DNA of 64,000 bases. Origin: Plumapathes pennacea. Taxonomy: Eukaryota; Cnidaria; Anthozoa; Antipatharia; Myriopathidae. Below, piece by piece: positions 34,101 through 46,104 of the stretch. Location: assembly GCA_964036295.1 (NCBI GenBank), contig OZ038464.1, positions 28,160,008 through 28,224,007 on the forward strand. Direction: 5' to 3'. The position numbers were made by a program, and so were the translations under genes. Each line of letters starts with the position of its first letter. Positions within the stretch are counted from its first letter, which is position 1. The notes beneath the pieces were generated by a model. The model worked only from the letters and a program-made list of their open reading frames with translations, did not search any database and was not told the origin of the DNA.

Positions 34101-37100
34101 TAGTTTTACACTTATGACACATCATCCAGTACTGTACGTAAGGAGACTCTGAACGTTAATAGAGCCTTGATGAAGAGGTAAGTGCAGCAACACTCTCCAC
34201 CTTCTTCCACCTTCTTTTCACTCCTTAGTTCAAAGTACAAATGTTCAAAACGACACAGAAAGAATCTGTGTGTGATTGAGTAATGTTCAAATACTATACT
34301 GTTTGATATATCTCTGGTGAGAGATTCATACCCAGAGAAAGTTGAAGGGGTTGACCACCCTTAGGAAAGACTTCAATTTTCTCTTTCAGTTCCTCACCAG
34401 TGACATTGTCATATACTCATGTGAAAGCTGACTGAGCTATCAATTCTCACATATTACATTCAGTTTTCTTGGATGGTTAGGAGAATTTGCATTATGAAAT
34501 TGGGAGTGAACAAAAGTTGGCATCCAAAACAGAGTACATGTATTGCATAATTGACTACAGTCAAACCTGTATTTAGCGGTCCTGTATTAAGCGGACACCC
34601 TGTCTTATATTTAAGCAGGCAGCTGTCCCAGTCCTGAAAATCTGCTCTCCAGTAAGATACTGAAATAGTTCAAGATAGTGGGGGATCGAGATAGTGGGGT
34701 TCTACCACGGGAAATTTCTACCAAGTTCATTTGTGAGGGAAATCGGCTTCTGTGATTGAGAAAGCGGGGAGTTCAAGATAGCAGGGTTCTACTGTATTAT
34801 GACAGATTAATATTTTATTATGTTACATTGCTTATTAATTATTTCAGGCAAGTTGAATTAAAGTTAAATCATGTTTGTAACTTTGAGCTGTTAATAAATT
34901 GTTACAGATACTACATGATCCAGAAAGCCAAAGATGCCCAAGTTGTGGGGATTGTCGTTGGTACCCTGGGAGTGGGTTAGTTCAGCTTTCTGTCATTATC
35001 AAAAATGGCTGGGTCCTGACTATTTTTTGTAATATTTTCAGGAACACCAAGCTGGAACCACACTGTTTATACAAGTCTTCTCACTAGAATTTTGCTTTTC
35101 ACATCTCTGTAATCCCAGGTTGATTTTTTCCTGTATGATGAGTACCTACTCTATGTGTGGTTATAATATTGTTTGTTTGATAAGACTCAGTTTCTTTAGT
35201 GGAGTGTGCTCCCTACGTTATGCTTCCCCATCCCACTCTTTCATATATTTTGTGTGTATTTGTAAATTTGTCTCTCCTTTGTTTCATTTTCTTTGCTTTT
35301 TCTTTTTAAATATTATTTTGATTCAGTGTGTATTTGAGAATTTCACTACCCTGCACTCTTCAAAAATTGTTAAAAAATTTCACCACCTGCTGATCATCAA
35401 AACTTTCCAACAATTTCACCACTCTGCAGTCATCAACATTTTCCAAAAATTTCACCACCCCACAGTCATAAAATATTTGGCCAAGAAAAATTACCACCCT
35501 GAGGTCATCCAAGATGGCAAAAAACTTCAATCTCTGTCAATTTTGATATTGTTATTTTTCAATATCCAGTTGATTACCTGAAAGTCATAGAAAGGCTCAA
35601 GAAAGTATTACAAGTGGCAGGTAAAAAGGTAAAAATGGGAAGTTGATTTTCAATGCAGCTGTAACTTCCCCTGTAACAATCCTTGATGAAATGTTGGGAA
35701 GAAAACATCAACAGGGCAGCAATATTTCTCCTTTCCCTCCCCAATGTGCATTGTCAGCTATTCATCTTCAAAATTTCTTGGACTTTGAAATACAATTTAT
35801 AGCATCTGTGAGTTATGAGCCACTCAAGTTGTATATTGCATTTTTTCTTAGAGGTTTTGTGGAAAAATAGAGTATCAATGACTGAAATACTCAGCCACCA
35901 CTAATGGGTGAGCAAAATATTGAACAAATGTACCCATGTTACGGATCAAGTTTGAAGAACTTTTATCATGCTCAGATGAAAGCTGGTTGAAATTTCAATT
36001 CTCTCTACATCACTTTGTCTCACTACATCACTACATCAGTTTCTTCTTGAGTAGTTGGAGAATCTGCATATTATAATCTTGGCAGTGAAAGGATTGATAC
36101 CTGGGATTGGGGGTGGCCTTGAAATACCAACCGGTGCATTATAAATCACTGTAACTAAGCTGATGGTGGATATTATGAACTATTTTGCAGTCATATCTAT
36201 TTGTGATGGGAAAACTGAATGTCGCCAAAATGGCCAACTTTATGGAGGTGGACATTTTTGTTCTGGTGGCTTGTCCTGAAAATACTTTAATCGATTCAGA
36301 GGTATGTGCTTGATTTTCTCTAACACACTGTAAAATCCCAGTTTTTACCTCCACCCTCTCTCAAAGAATCCCCCTCACATGTCATAGGCTCTTGAGTAGT
36401 TAACAGTTAAGAATCCCCTCCTCATGTGCTGGAAGCAATATTTCTCTACAAATTGAAGAACACTCTAGTCCACTACCATAGCAAAATATTTTTATATTTT
36501 TATATTTTTACAGATGTTTGTCATGTTAAGCCAGTTTATAGCAGTGTAATATTGTGGGCGTGACTCTGTTCTATTTCACTGCAGGAGTTTTACAAGCCAG
36601 TTGTTACTCCATTTGAGATGGAAGTTGCTTGCCTTAGGTTTGTTCTGGGTTTCTGTGCCATTTTCACTCCTGACGCATAAGTTTTGATAATAATTCTCCC
36701 AAACTTCTGACAAGAGAGCTTATGAGTGATGTAGTAAGAATATTGTTAGTTCAATCAGCTTTCACCTGAACAAACTATTACAGTTTTCCCAGATGTATGC
36801 AGACTCATCGACTCTTTCATGAATTTGTGTAAACTCTCGACTAGACCCTGTCTCCTGCAAAATTATCTCATGTTGGTCTTGGCCAAAAATTGCTAGTTAG
36901 AACTTTCATCTTTAGATATTGGTTAATATGACATAAGAGAGCTAGATAAAGGCATAACTTTGATTCATTTAAATTTCACTTATGGTACTAATATACCCCT
37001 CCCCTACACCTAGAAAATTTTGCCCATCAACCATGGGTCCCAAACCCTGACCTAAATGTCTCACCTGAAAATTTGTTGAGATTGTCATATTTGTGTGATA

Positions 37101-39104
37101 TGTCAACCAATGGGAGGTTGAAGGAATAGTATGTTGAACTGTGGGGAGATTTTGGCTCCAATCATTGTTGAATCCAGTCTTTTTATTGCAGAAGTCAGGA
37201 ATGGACTGGAGAGTATATCACAGACTTCCAGGAACTTCTTCCTGGTATGCCAAATTTTGTATAGAAAAATTTATAAATTTGAGTTTTACAATCAGCCTGC
37301 ACAATAGACTTCTTCATGTATAACCAGGACCTCTCTGAAAATTGTTTTGGGATGAGAGCTTCCTGTTAAAGTCACTCCTCTGGTCGCTGATTATCTTTAT
37401 AAAATTAATATATTAATAATATTATTGTTTGTATGCACAGGTGGTGCTCATTCTGTTGAGTTGGATGAGGAGGTGTGTAAACTGCTTCTTGTTCAAACTC
37501 TTGATCCTAGTATTTTTTAGAAGTGTTCACATTTCAATTTTGTTTCTTCATATTTTTCTTTATATTTTTCTCTTCTTTTCATTTTCTTCTCTTTTGTCTT
37601 CTCTGTCTTTTTTTGATATCTATCTTTCCTCAATCTTTTTCAGGAAGCCTTAGATTCCACTGATGCCCCAGATATTTCCTTGGTGACTGGAAACATGAGG
37701 CCCAGTTATAAAACCCAGACAGGTGTGACTACCATACACTACAAAATGTTCTCAATTATTATTGAAATTGGATAGGGTTACCTATTCCAGGCCAAAAAGA
37801 CAATATCTATGCTCTATTCCAGACCTGTACCCTATCCCAGAGTAAAACGATAACAAAATCTATACCCTTTCCAGACCAAAATGCTTAAAATGATACTCTT
37901 TGGGGTGGCATATGCCTCTGTGGCTCATTTATCAGAGAAACACATATATAGAGGATATTACACGGCGGCGCGAAGATATAAATTTTATTTTCGAGTGGTA
38001 AAAACAATATTTTACGAACGAGCGCTTCGCGAGTGAGTAAAATATTGTTTTTACCACGAGAAAATAAAATCCATATCTTCGCGCCGCCGTGTAATTTTCT
38101 TTTTATTATATTTGACACAAATGTTTTACCAGAAATTGCACAAACAACCGTGCAAAAGCGGGAAATGATTCCAACGATATCCTCACTAGTGAAGATATGG
38201 AAAATACGCCACTCGGGTCCCGGATGTAGTTTCGTATGGATTTTACGCACGGTATATTTTCCAGTAAAACACTCGTGTCTATATAATAAAATATAATACT
38301 GCATCACACTTGATCTGAGAAAGATGTCATGGCAAACTTCGTGGCAATGTATGTGATGGTAGTATCATTTTCTTTGTCTTATGTTTATTTCCACAGATAC
38401 TATATCTTTGTCGGTTGTCCAAAGAAATCAAGAAACTGCCATAGCCACACAGCACCACACATCAGGAGGTAGATTTCACGAGAGAAGAATGCAGCTTGAA
38501 CAATGGGGAGGAGTCAAGAATGCTACATACACAGTCTTCCCTCAACCAGTCTCAGTCACAAACCTCAGTCGCACTAATATTGATTTCACTACAAGCCACA
38601 TACACTCTCCCTTGTTCACTCACTCTATTCCAAACCAGTCACTGACCCTGCTCCACGCAAAAATATGCCCTCCCCGTAATTGACTCCCAAAACAAAGCAC
38701 CTTACTGCATTGTGATTTGAACACTTGCTCTTAAAGTATTTTAGCAATGCTTGAGTATGTAACGAACACTCACGTTTCACTTGCTCAGGTCAAAATAAAA
38801 AATCAATGAGAAACACTGCTAAAAAATAATTGTATTTTCTGAACATTTTGATTTTGAGGGGTGGGGGAGGGGGAATTGGGGGTCTGGACCAGACTGCTCT
38901 CTCAAAACAGTCATTTTAACATGGATGTCATTCTTATTTCTTGCAGCGGAATTTCTCACTTCGCGCTCATGGCAAGGCCTTGAGCAGAAACTTGGGGAAA
39001 GCCAGGTCACAACAGCAGTAGTAGGGAGAAAAGGAATCGCAGCAGGATATACCCACGAAACGGGCTCAGAAATGACAGACGGAGGAACAAACCTGGGAGA
39101 ATAA
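31120..39104 (+). CDS. DPH2: Diphthamide biosynthesis protein 2
   Basis: Sixteen exons give 511 codons with continuous phase: 31120-31293, 31635-31747, 32064-32141, 32705-32847, 33471-33621, 33892-34009, 34104-34177, 34908-34975, 35570-35628, 36191-36301, 36585-36637, 37192-37244, 37441-37472, 37644-37722, 38397-38468 and 38947-39104. Recognisable family words: [90 protein letters not shown], and the C-terminal [10 protein letters not shown]...[15 protein letters not shown]2 forms a dimer with DPH1 in the cytosol. This iron-sulfur enzyme transfers the 3-amino-3-carboxypropyl group of S-adenosylmethionine to a histidine of eEF2, the first step of diphthamide. The length fits the human protein (about 490). 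Intron 5 starts with GC. Some introns carry MITEs. Confidence 0.95.
31809..31918. repeat. Short inverted-repeat element in DPH2 intron
   Basis: GTCCTGACAGCAG at the left and CTGCTGTCAGGAG at the right are complementary, about 110 bases apart. A second inner pair (ACTTTGCTGCC / GGCAAAGT) lies between. A small MITE is likely; no clear target duplication. Confidence 0.5.
32212..32250. repeat. (CCCCCA)n low-complexity tract
   Basis: Tandem CCCAC/CCCCCA units inside DPH2 intron 3, followed by further C-rich sequence to about 32305. Confidence 0.7.
33234..33401. mobile_element. Tc1/mariner (pogo/Tigger-like) MITE
   Basis: 168 bp, starts CAGTGGAACCCC and ends GAGTTCCACTG, flanked by TA on both sides. 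Lies in DPH2 intron 4. No coding capacity. Confidence 0.65.
34558..34794. mobile_element. Tigger-like MITE, diverged or composite
   Basis: 237 bp, starts CAGTCAAACCTGTATTTAG and ends GATAGCAGGGTTCTACTG, flanked by TA. Internal words repeat (AAGATAGTGGGG, GAGATAGTGGGGTTCTACCA), suggesting nesting of two related copies. In DPH2 intron 7. Confidence 0.55.
37775..37920. repeat. SINE-like dispersed fragment
   Basis: Contains GGTTACCTATTCCAGGCC, CTATTCCAGACCTGTACCC and TTCCAGACCAAAATG, the style of the body of the SINE at 53430-53824 (AACAGGGTATATTTG, CCAGACAAAATGAC). A partial copy in DPH2 intron 14. Confidence 0.4.
37956..38096. mobile_element. Foldback repeat, about 140 bp
   Basis: The left arm (TTACACGGCGGCGCGAAGATA, then GTGGTAAAAACAATATTTTAC) is the inverted complement of the right arm, around a short CGAGCGCTTCGCGAG centre. 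Lies in DPH2 intron 14. The word ATATCTTCGCG(C/T) also occurs at 11580-11592. Confidence 0.75.
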
Positions 39105-39339
39105 GATAGGTGGACAGGAATTTAGCCTTATGCCTTTGTACTCTGTCCAAGAAAAAAAAGTAAGAATGGAGATGCCAGTTGCCTCTATTTGAAAGTGAGG
39201 CCCAATACGAAACTTTTCTTACAAAAAGTAGTTTTACTGTCCATTTTCATGCAAATCAAACTCATTTTCAAAGAGAAAGATTTACATTAGGCCTCGCTTC
39301 GAAACAGAGGTAACAAGCATCTCAAGCGTAGGTATGTAC

Positions 39340-39425
39340 TCGGTAACATGATCAGTTAGTGATCAATAAGTGGTCGATGAGTAGTCGACATGTTGTCGAT
39401 AACATGGTCGGTATGTGGTCGGAAG
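39340..39425. repeat. Decayed copy of the 19264-type element end
   Basis: Holds repeated GGTCGGTATGTGGTCGG and diverged GTGGTCGATGAGTAGTCGA words, the same motif as the arrays of the 19264-20365 transposon in inverted sense. No intact terminal repeat found. Confidence 0.5.
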
Positions 39426-39725
39426 ATTACTGATATATTGAATGAGCAGGATCTTCCCCTTGATGCATTTGAACTTTTCTGAACACGAAAGAAAAGAGAA
39501 GGCAAGAATATGGACATCAGCGAGAATTCAGTCATTGAGAACATTTTATTTACTGAATCTGCGCTCAGGTTCAGGATCATGAAATCTAGAGGTTACAAAC
39601 TAGATAAATGTTAAAAACAACCGCCAGTTGTTGCTACTATTAAATCTTACACTGTGCATCATTTTCTATCCGGCGCTGGTCGCCCATATTTTTACAAGAA
39701 CTGCACGAGCTCCAGCTCCGAGTAA

Positions 39726-39846
39726 AGGTGGTGTTACACTGGTCGATTTGCAACGATACGATGTTGCGCTAAAAATCGTCGAGGTGCATTAAACACCCAT
39801 TGCGAACGATTTTTTTGCGGCGATCTTTGCAGTGCTGCAACGCGTT
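39726..39846. mobile_element. Truncated Harbinger-type MITE
   Basis: Starts TAA-AGGTGGTGTTACACTGGTCG and follows the 43192-43409 element through GCTAAAAATCGT and GCAGTGCTGCAACGCGTTG, then stops where the CHAT fragment begins. The right terminal repeat is missing. Confidence 0.7.
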
Positions 39847-39849
39847 GGA

Positions 39850-40264
39850 TTAGTTCCAGGTTGAGAATGGCTGAAAATGGCAGTCTTGGCACAGGAACTA
39901 TTTCACCCCCCTTGATAATTTTGCCTACTGGTTCTTTTCGGCGCTCTCTGATCATCTTTGCTGTTGTTATTGACGGAACAAGTCTCACCCGTAAGGATTC
40001 TGGCACGTGGTGCCCGTTTTTATCCACTGGATGATTAGGGCGGCAAATGGAAGCAGAGCGAGTGAACCTTCAGGGACGACAACTACTTGTGATCCCATTA
40101 AATATTGTCCCACAGGCTTCAGAAGGATGTGGTACAGATTTGTGAGTAGACAGTTCAGACAGTTCACTGACTTGTCCCGCTGTCCAGGGTTGATAGAAAC
40201 CTCAGTCTCGCCCTGACGAACTGAGGCCATCGATGTTTGCTGCCCTTCAATAGGTTCAGCAGGT
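39850..40264 (-). pseudogene. CHAT-domain protein fragment, frameshifted
   Basis: On the minus strand one frame reads LYHILLKPVGQYLMGSQVV and VVPEGSLALLPFAALI. After a one-base shift near 40025 a second frame continues DKNGHHVPESLRVRLVPSIT and TAKMI. These are the hallmarks of a CHAT (caspase-HetF-associated) domain of the kind found in TPR-CHAT proteins. An in-frame TAG closes it upstream (40270) and the MITE cuts it downstream, so the catalytic His and Cys region is absent. A few hundred bases downstream of the death-domain gene on the same strand. Confidence 0.6.
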
Positions 40265-40488
40265 GGAACCTATGGCTGAGAAACTACTGGTTGTGAAAAA
40301 GTCAAATCGTCATGTCTTGAGGCGCAGAAAAGCGTAGATTTTTGTCTTTGTGGATTCACGTACTTCTCCTTTTTCTTGTTAAAGAAATGTGTGAACGGTC
40401 TTTGCATTTCACAGCCCCACATAGTGGTTTCATCAACTCTATTACTTTGTTGAGTAATACGTTAAATTACTCAGTAGGTCATTTATGT

Positions 40489-41987
40489 CTACTTTTTGCC
40501 ATAGACGTAAACAGTGTGGTTGAAGCCTCTGGCAAATTGTGACGTAACCTTCACCTGGACATGTTTTTGACCAACCCCACCGCTGATGATTTCTGGGTCG
40601 CCGCCAGTTTCATCGTCCCAGTTATCACGGGCCACTACAGCAGTTATCTCCTTGTTCCCGATGTATTGAAAAACGTGGGTGACGCAACCAAGCAATTTAA
40701 AACTCGGACACTTTCTTTCTTCGTGTAACAGGATATCTCCGAGTTTTGGTGTGCCTACTAATAGGTTATGTCGTCCACTACCACTGTGTAGTAATTCGTT
40801 CACAGTTCCCCATACTTTTCCAGCTTTGTCGACAAGCTCCTCAGCAACACAATCCGTTGCAATCACATTCCTGTTACAATCTGAATAAAAACATATATTA
40901 CTCCCACGTAAACTCTACAGTCATTATATACAATACTTGCTGGACTCCCGTAAAATACGGGTTTCTGGCGGTTTCTGAAAGTTACTGGAGTTAAGGAGCT
41001 TTCTTTGGAGTTATTCTAGCTCAGGAGTCAAGACCAAACGTGAATGTGAACCTGTTAACCTTTGAGCCTTTCGAATTTGTAAGAAGCGTATTTTCCGTTC
41101 CTAAGACTCCTGTAATTATTTGTTTTATAGTTTTTACCGTATCTGTGTACTTGTGAAGTCGGCCCAGTCTGAATTAAACTGTTTAAATCTCGCTGTCCAC
41201 CTGCTGCCTGTACGCATTGGTTAAACTGGCGAACTTCGGCACGCCACGCCCCGTGTCGGTGGTGCTGGGAACGCGACAATTTGTGTCACTAAGATGACTT
41301 GAATTAATATATTTTTGCGTTGAAAATCCATTGCTTGACGCCGTACGTGTAAATACATCGTTGCGCCAAATTTTTTCATGCAGTTTGACGGGCAGATTTT
41401 CCCGCATTTACTTGTGAAGTTTGTCGGCCGTAGCACGGGAATGAATGAACACAAATTGGTTTCCAGTTTTGAATTCATTTATGGAGTACGATTAAATAGC
41501 TTCCCGTCCAAATTTTCGGGCTTCACTGGACGGTGGCATGTTTGTCTCAGACATGCATGTTTAATGACTGACAGACTGACGAACTTAAGAATGCAAATAG
41601 CGTCTTAATTATTACCCTCGCATCGGGCAGACAAAATGTTTCAAAATGACTTCGTGAAATGATGTAAAATCGAAACATTTTGCCTTTCTTTAACATTAAT
41701 AGCAATAGAATTGCAAAATTCAGTGTTTTAAACTCACCTGCTTCCAAATCATCAGCAAGGCGACTTTGGTTGACTTGTCTAAGGGCACTTATCAGCATGC
41801 TACGCTGTGATTCCACAGGACAATTGTCAGACCAGGCTATGAGCATATCAAACGCTTTATCGGAAGGATTACACTGCTTCATAGATATCTCTTGAATTGT
41901 ATACCGATCCACTCCCAGTTTATACGCCAAATCCACCCAACATCCGATCACTTTTTTGGACAACTCTCGCAGTTTCCCGTAATCCAT
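40489..41987 (-). CDS. Death-domain protein with unrecognised C-terminal domain
   Basis: Two exons, 41987-41738 and 40880-40489, joined in phase 1 (GCAG|gtgagt, attcag|ATTG), give 213 residues. Residues 3-83 are a death domain: VIGCWVDLAYKLGVD, a helix-2 IQEISMKQ, DKAFDMLIAWSDN and LISALRQVNQSRLADDLE. Residues 84-213 contain no domain I know. They begin with CNRNVIATDCVAEELVDKAG and end with VTSQFARGFNHTVYVYGKK. An acceptor (ttttgacag) lies just before the ATG, so a 5' UTR intron or an upstream exon is possible. Death domains assemble apoptotic and innate-immune complexes through like-like binding. A deleted copy of this gene lies at 49620-49960. Confidence 0.8.
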
Positions 41988-42110
41988 GTTACGCCCTGTC
42001 AAAACTAAAAAGGAAAGAAAACAATAATTCAAACATTTCTTACTAGAATTACAATAATCGCAGATATAACCTCGCCCTGTAGTGGGTTTTCGGAAAGCCG
42101 GATTCGTGTC

Positions 42111-43180
42111 TTTCTATTTCGTCATTGGTTTAAGTCGCTAGTAAGTTGATAAAGCGCGGGAACCCGAGCCTTCAGTTTTAGAGTTGAACTTCTGGCAGTC
42201 AGTGATTGAAGAAGGGCAGTTTTTGGATCAAATTAAAGTACAACCACGTTAAGAGAGTCCAATCATAGAGGTTATACTGGTATCTGAAATTTTCATCGTT
42301 TAGCGACACACAGAGCAGTCGTGATACCAAGTTAATTTGCTTTATAAAAAAACGTTGACAAACGAGTAACTTAAGTTGGCTGACCGAGTGGACGTAAACA
42401 ATGAAAGTATATTGTTCCTCACCTTAATTTAGAACAGATAAAGAGCACTAATGTTTCTCATCAGCAGAGATTAGTCTTTCTACATATACTGTACTCACAA
42501 AACTTGCAGACGGGGGACAGGTATAACCCCCCTTACAGGGCCCTACTATTTGGATAGCTCGAGAGCGCTATGCCGCGCAGCTCCTTTCAAGTGTTACCAT
42601 AATTTGCCTCCAAGCATCACAGACGATTTAAGGTTTCCGCTGTAAACTCGAGTAATCATCACCGTCAACAATTCTTGTACCAACACAATTTATTTGTGAT
42701 TGAGAATTTTTTGCCACTTAATGCCAGGCATCTTTCACTGTAACACCGAAAGATAATTCACAAAACTCTCCAAGAAACAGGAGGACGAATATTCGTATCA
42801 AACTCTTATTTTGCAATGACAACGCACGTATTATTGCGCATTTTGAGCTAGGAAGGCAACCAAAAACACACATCTTTCCTCACGCTTCTTGAATATTTTC
42901 GGTGTTACTCATGCATGCATGATCGTCTTTATTACATAGTCAAACAAGGAAGTCAAAATATGTCACATAAATAGTGCTTCTTTTCCTGGTACAGACTTTT
43001 TGCGAGCATTGCTCGAATTTACAGCGGAAAACCTTAAGAGCTGTTTTACTCTTGGCTTAGCGAAAAAAATATTCCGTATTGCAATGGTTTCTTGCCAGTA
43101 CAGTGTTTTGTTTCGTATATTTTGTCCGTTGTATACAAGTTGTAAATAAACTTCATTTGTCATCGGCCGCGTTGATAATT
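42111..43180. other. Intergenic, no gene seen
   Basis: AT-rich sequence with only short frames. The first part (42036-42110) is the flank duplicated at about 49885-49960. Confidence 0.45.
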
Positions 43181-43191
43181 CTGGATGGTAA

Positions 43192-43409
43192 AGGTGGTGT
43201 TACACTGGTCGATTTGCAACGATGCGATGTTGCGCTAAAAATCGTTGAGGTGTAACACCGCGTTGGAACGATTTTTTGCGATGTTTGCAGTGCTGCAACG
43301 CGTTGCAAGTTTTTGAAAGCGATTCAAAAACTTGCAACACCGTTGCGTGAGTTTGGAGCAAATCGGCGTTGCAAATCATCGTTGCAAATTGACCAGTGTA
43401 ACACCACCT
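43192..43409. mobile_element. Harbinger-type MITE, complete
   Basis: 218 bp, AGGTGGTGTTACACTGGTC at the left and its inverted complement at the right, flanked by TAA (43189-43191, 43410-43412). The interior is itself palindromic (GCAAGTTTTTGAA / TTCAAAAACTTGC). A truncated relative is at 39726. Confidence 0.85.
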
Positions 43410-43865
43410 TAAAGTCTTAGAAAGTTCGTACACTAACGATCGAATAAAATACGATCGAGCCCATAATCGTTCGCTGGGAACTACTATCATAAAATTAAAG
43501 CGGTTACAATTTCTATATTAGCTGCGCCACTTGTAGTCACCAGTAAATCACCCACCTTATAGTTTAGTCCTGGTGAATCTGATGTCGACAATGTTTGCGT
43601 TTATCATATAGCGTATCATCAGGACTCGGCTGTTTTGTGGTTGATTGACCAAATATTCATTTACGTCACACCCGATAAAGTTTGCGCAAAGCTGGATGAG
43701 TCGTGACTATATTGAACTTGCACACGCTTTGTTCATTTAAGCTTACGTGGATCACGATCTCTGAGAAAATACTTTATGTATTTATTAGATCGTTGAAGAC
43801 AAGCCGCACTTTATTCTTGCTCGTTACACATCAAATTGTGCATTATGTGATATCACCCTCCGCAG

Positions 43866-43965
43866 TCGTTTCCGGTCGTTCATTTCACTCGTCAGAAACG
43901 CCTGCTTGTATAAACTTCCATTGTTTCTGGGGAGTGAACAACAACGAACGACCGGAAACGACTCC
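43866..43965. repeat. Inverted repeat, 20-bp arms
   Basis: GTCGTTTCCGGTCGTTC and GAACGACCGGAAACGAC flank a loop of about 60 bases. Possibly a small MITE end pair. Confidence 0.6.
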
Positions 43966-45358
43966 AGCAGGCACACAGCTTCCAGTTGACGACAGAACTG
44001 AGATATTTATTTCCCGTGTTTCTCAGAATATGACGTTTTGGAGAGCAAGATCTCAATAGTTTTTCAATCTAGAAGCACATTTGGAAACGGCCAGATTTTT
44101 TTTCCTGGATCCGCCCCTGTTGTTGATTGCAAAGTTTGGGGTCCGATTGCGTTCCGTTGCACAAATCAGTGTCGACTGGGCCATTTTCTCACGGTTATAT
44201 TAGTGCGCGCATTCAAGCTTGACAGGCCAACACTTTCAGATTTATCTTTAGCTTTCTTTCACGGCGGACTGTGTTCGGTCTCGATGTAAATGATTTAATA
44301 TGCTGCGCTCTTATTTGAGTTAGGACGGCCTCTTGATTTTTAAACCCGTTTTCTGCAACGTACGCATACGTCCTTGCTAAATAATTCTCACTTACAACTT
44401 AACACTTTGCACATCTAACTTCACAAATTAAAGTAGTTTGTTGACCAAGAATACAGTACCTTTTACTGTTATCTAATCTTTTTAAATATCTCCCCTTTAA
44501 TAAGTTCCTTTCTCTAATAAGCCCCCCCTCCCTCCCTCCCTCCTTACAAGGTCAGTTTTTAAACCGAACCATTCTTAGTTTGCCTTTCTATTGGGCTCGT
44601 TACCTGCGTTTATACTCGTTGTGTGTCGACTCGCTGACGTGATGACTCGTGCTTCTAAAGTGGCATATTAGTTTAAATTCGCCGATTGGTGAGGCTGATC
44701 GTCGATTGTTACGAAATTGTTACCCGTCGACCACTCTCTTTAAACATAAAATATGGCGAAGAACAAATCCATTGCCAGCTCTCGGAACCAAACCTTTCTT
44801 CTATCATTTGGGCACACAGATCTCGCAACAAAAGAACTGCATTCAGCGCGCACCAGTGATTATTTTGAGCCAATTCCACCTTGAAAAGCCGGCAGCCATG
44901 TAAAATAACGCGCGCCCGCCGAATGAACTCACTTGGAATTTGATCCTTGCTTTTCTCTATTTGGCTTCTAAGACGTCAAAACAATAACGCTGTTGACAGA
45001 CATTTCGTGGGACCAAAAACTGCCATTACTATTGAGTGCAATCTAATTAACACTTTGGAGGCCACAACCCAACGCCTAATGGGAACCCTGTTGTGACAAG
45101 AATGCAGGCTCTCTCTGGGGCTCCTCATGTTTATCGGTAAAAGGTAAGAGCGTTATCTATTTGACCGGGGAACCCCCTGCAAATGTTAACCAATCGGAAC
45201 CCCGGCACGTACATGACGTAATGGCATAAGCGCAAGGAACCGATCAGATCACTTACCATCCATTCCGGGAAAAATCACGTGACCTGGAACCCGATTATTA
45301 ACGGTAAAACACAGACGCTCCTTTCCGAGGTACGAAGAATGGGACAGCTGCACACAGG

Positions 45359-45741
45359 CTATCCTTCGCACTGCTGTGAAATGCTGATTTCAGCAACCCA
45401 GAGAAAATAATGTATAAGAGAGAATGCTGTAGTCTTCGCTACGTACACAAACAAACAAAGCTTTACAGTAAAACGCAAGCTGAAATCAGACCTCTGGAAT
45501 GTTGCAATAGAGGGTTTGCACGGCGGCCATGTTGGATGGCAGGAACAATATAATTCATTTCCTCTGGGAAAGAAATGCTATTGTTATGGAAAAATATTAT
45601 ATATAAAGGATACGAGAATGCAAAGTCAAAGTCTACATTGTCTAAGATATCCCATCCTTCGCACTGCTGTAAAATGCTGATTTCAGCAAACGCAAAGAAG
45701 AAGAATAATGTACAGTAAGAGAGAAAGCTGTGATCTTCGCT
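45359..45741. repeat. Direct repeat, two units of about 85 bp
   Basis: CCTTCGCACTGCTG, AAATGCTGATTTCAGCAA and AGAGAGAA-GCTGT-TCTTCGCT occur in both 45359-45440 and 45651-45741. The units flank about 210 bases of unrelated sequence, so they may be the direct ends of an insertion. Confidence 0.6.
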
Positions 45742-45945
45742 TAACATGGCTACAATAAACGGAATCACAGGACTATGCAAACACTAGTGCTTGATTTACT
45801 CCTTTAACACTCGCAGCTCTTACAATTGGCTCTTGTATGACTGCATCAAATGAATTCCGTTACATAACTGTGCTAGTCATGACCTTGAGGTGATTCACCA
45901 TAAGAAAAGCAATGAAGTAGTTTAAAATGAAGTACTCATACAATA

Positions 45946-46104
45946 CAGTAAACTCTATAAAGTGGACAACTTTCTAAAGCGGAAAGCATGCTGATTTCCA
46001 CTCGTTTCTCTGTAAATGAACTCTCTCCCAGGCGGACACCTTTCTAAGGCGGGCATCAGCTATAAAATGCTAGTCCCGAGGTGTCCGCCTCAAAGAGATC
46101 ACTG
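45946..46104. mobile_element. Tigger-like MITE
   Basis: 159 bp, starts CAGTAAACTCTATAAAGTGG and ends CAAAGAGATCACTG, flanked by TA. Interior words GCGGACACC and GGTGTCCGC are complementary. Confidence 0.55.
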
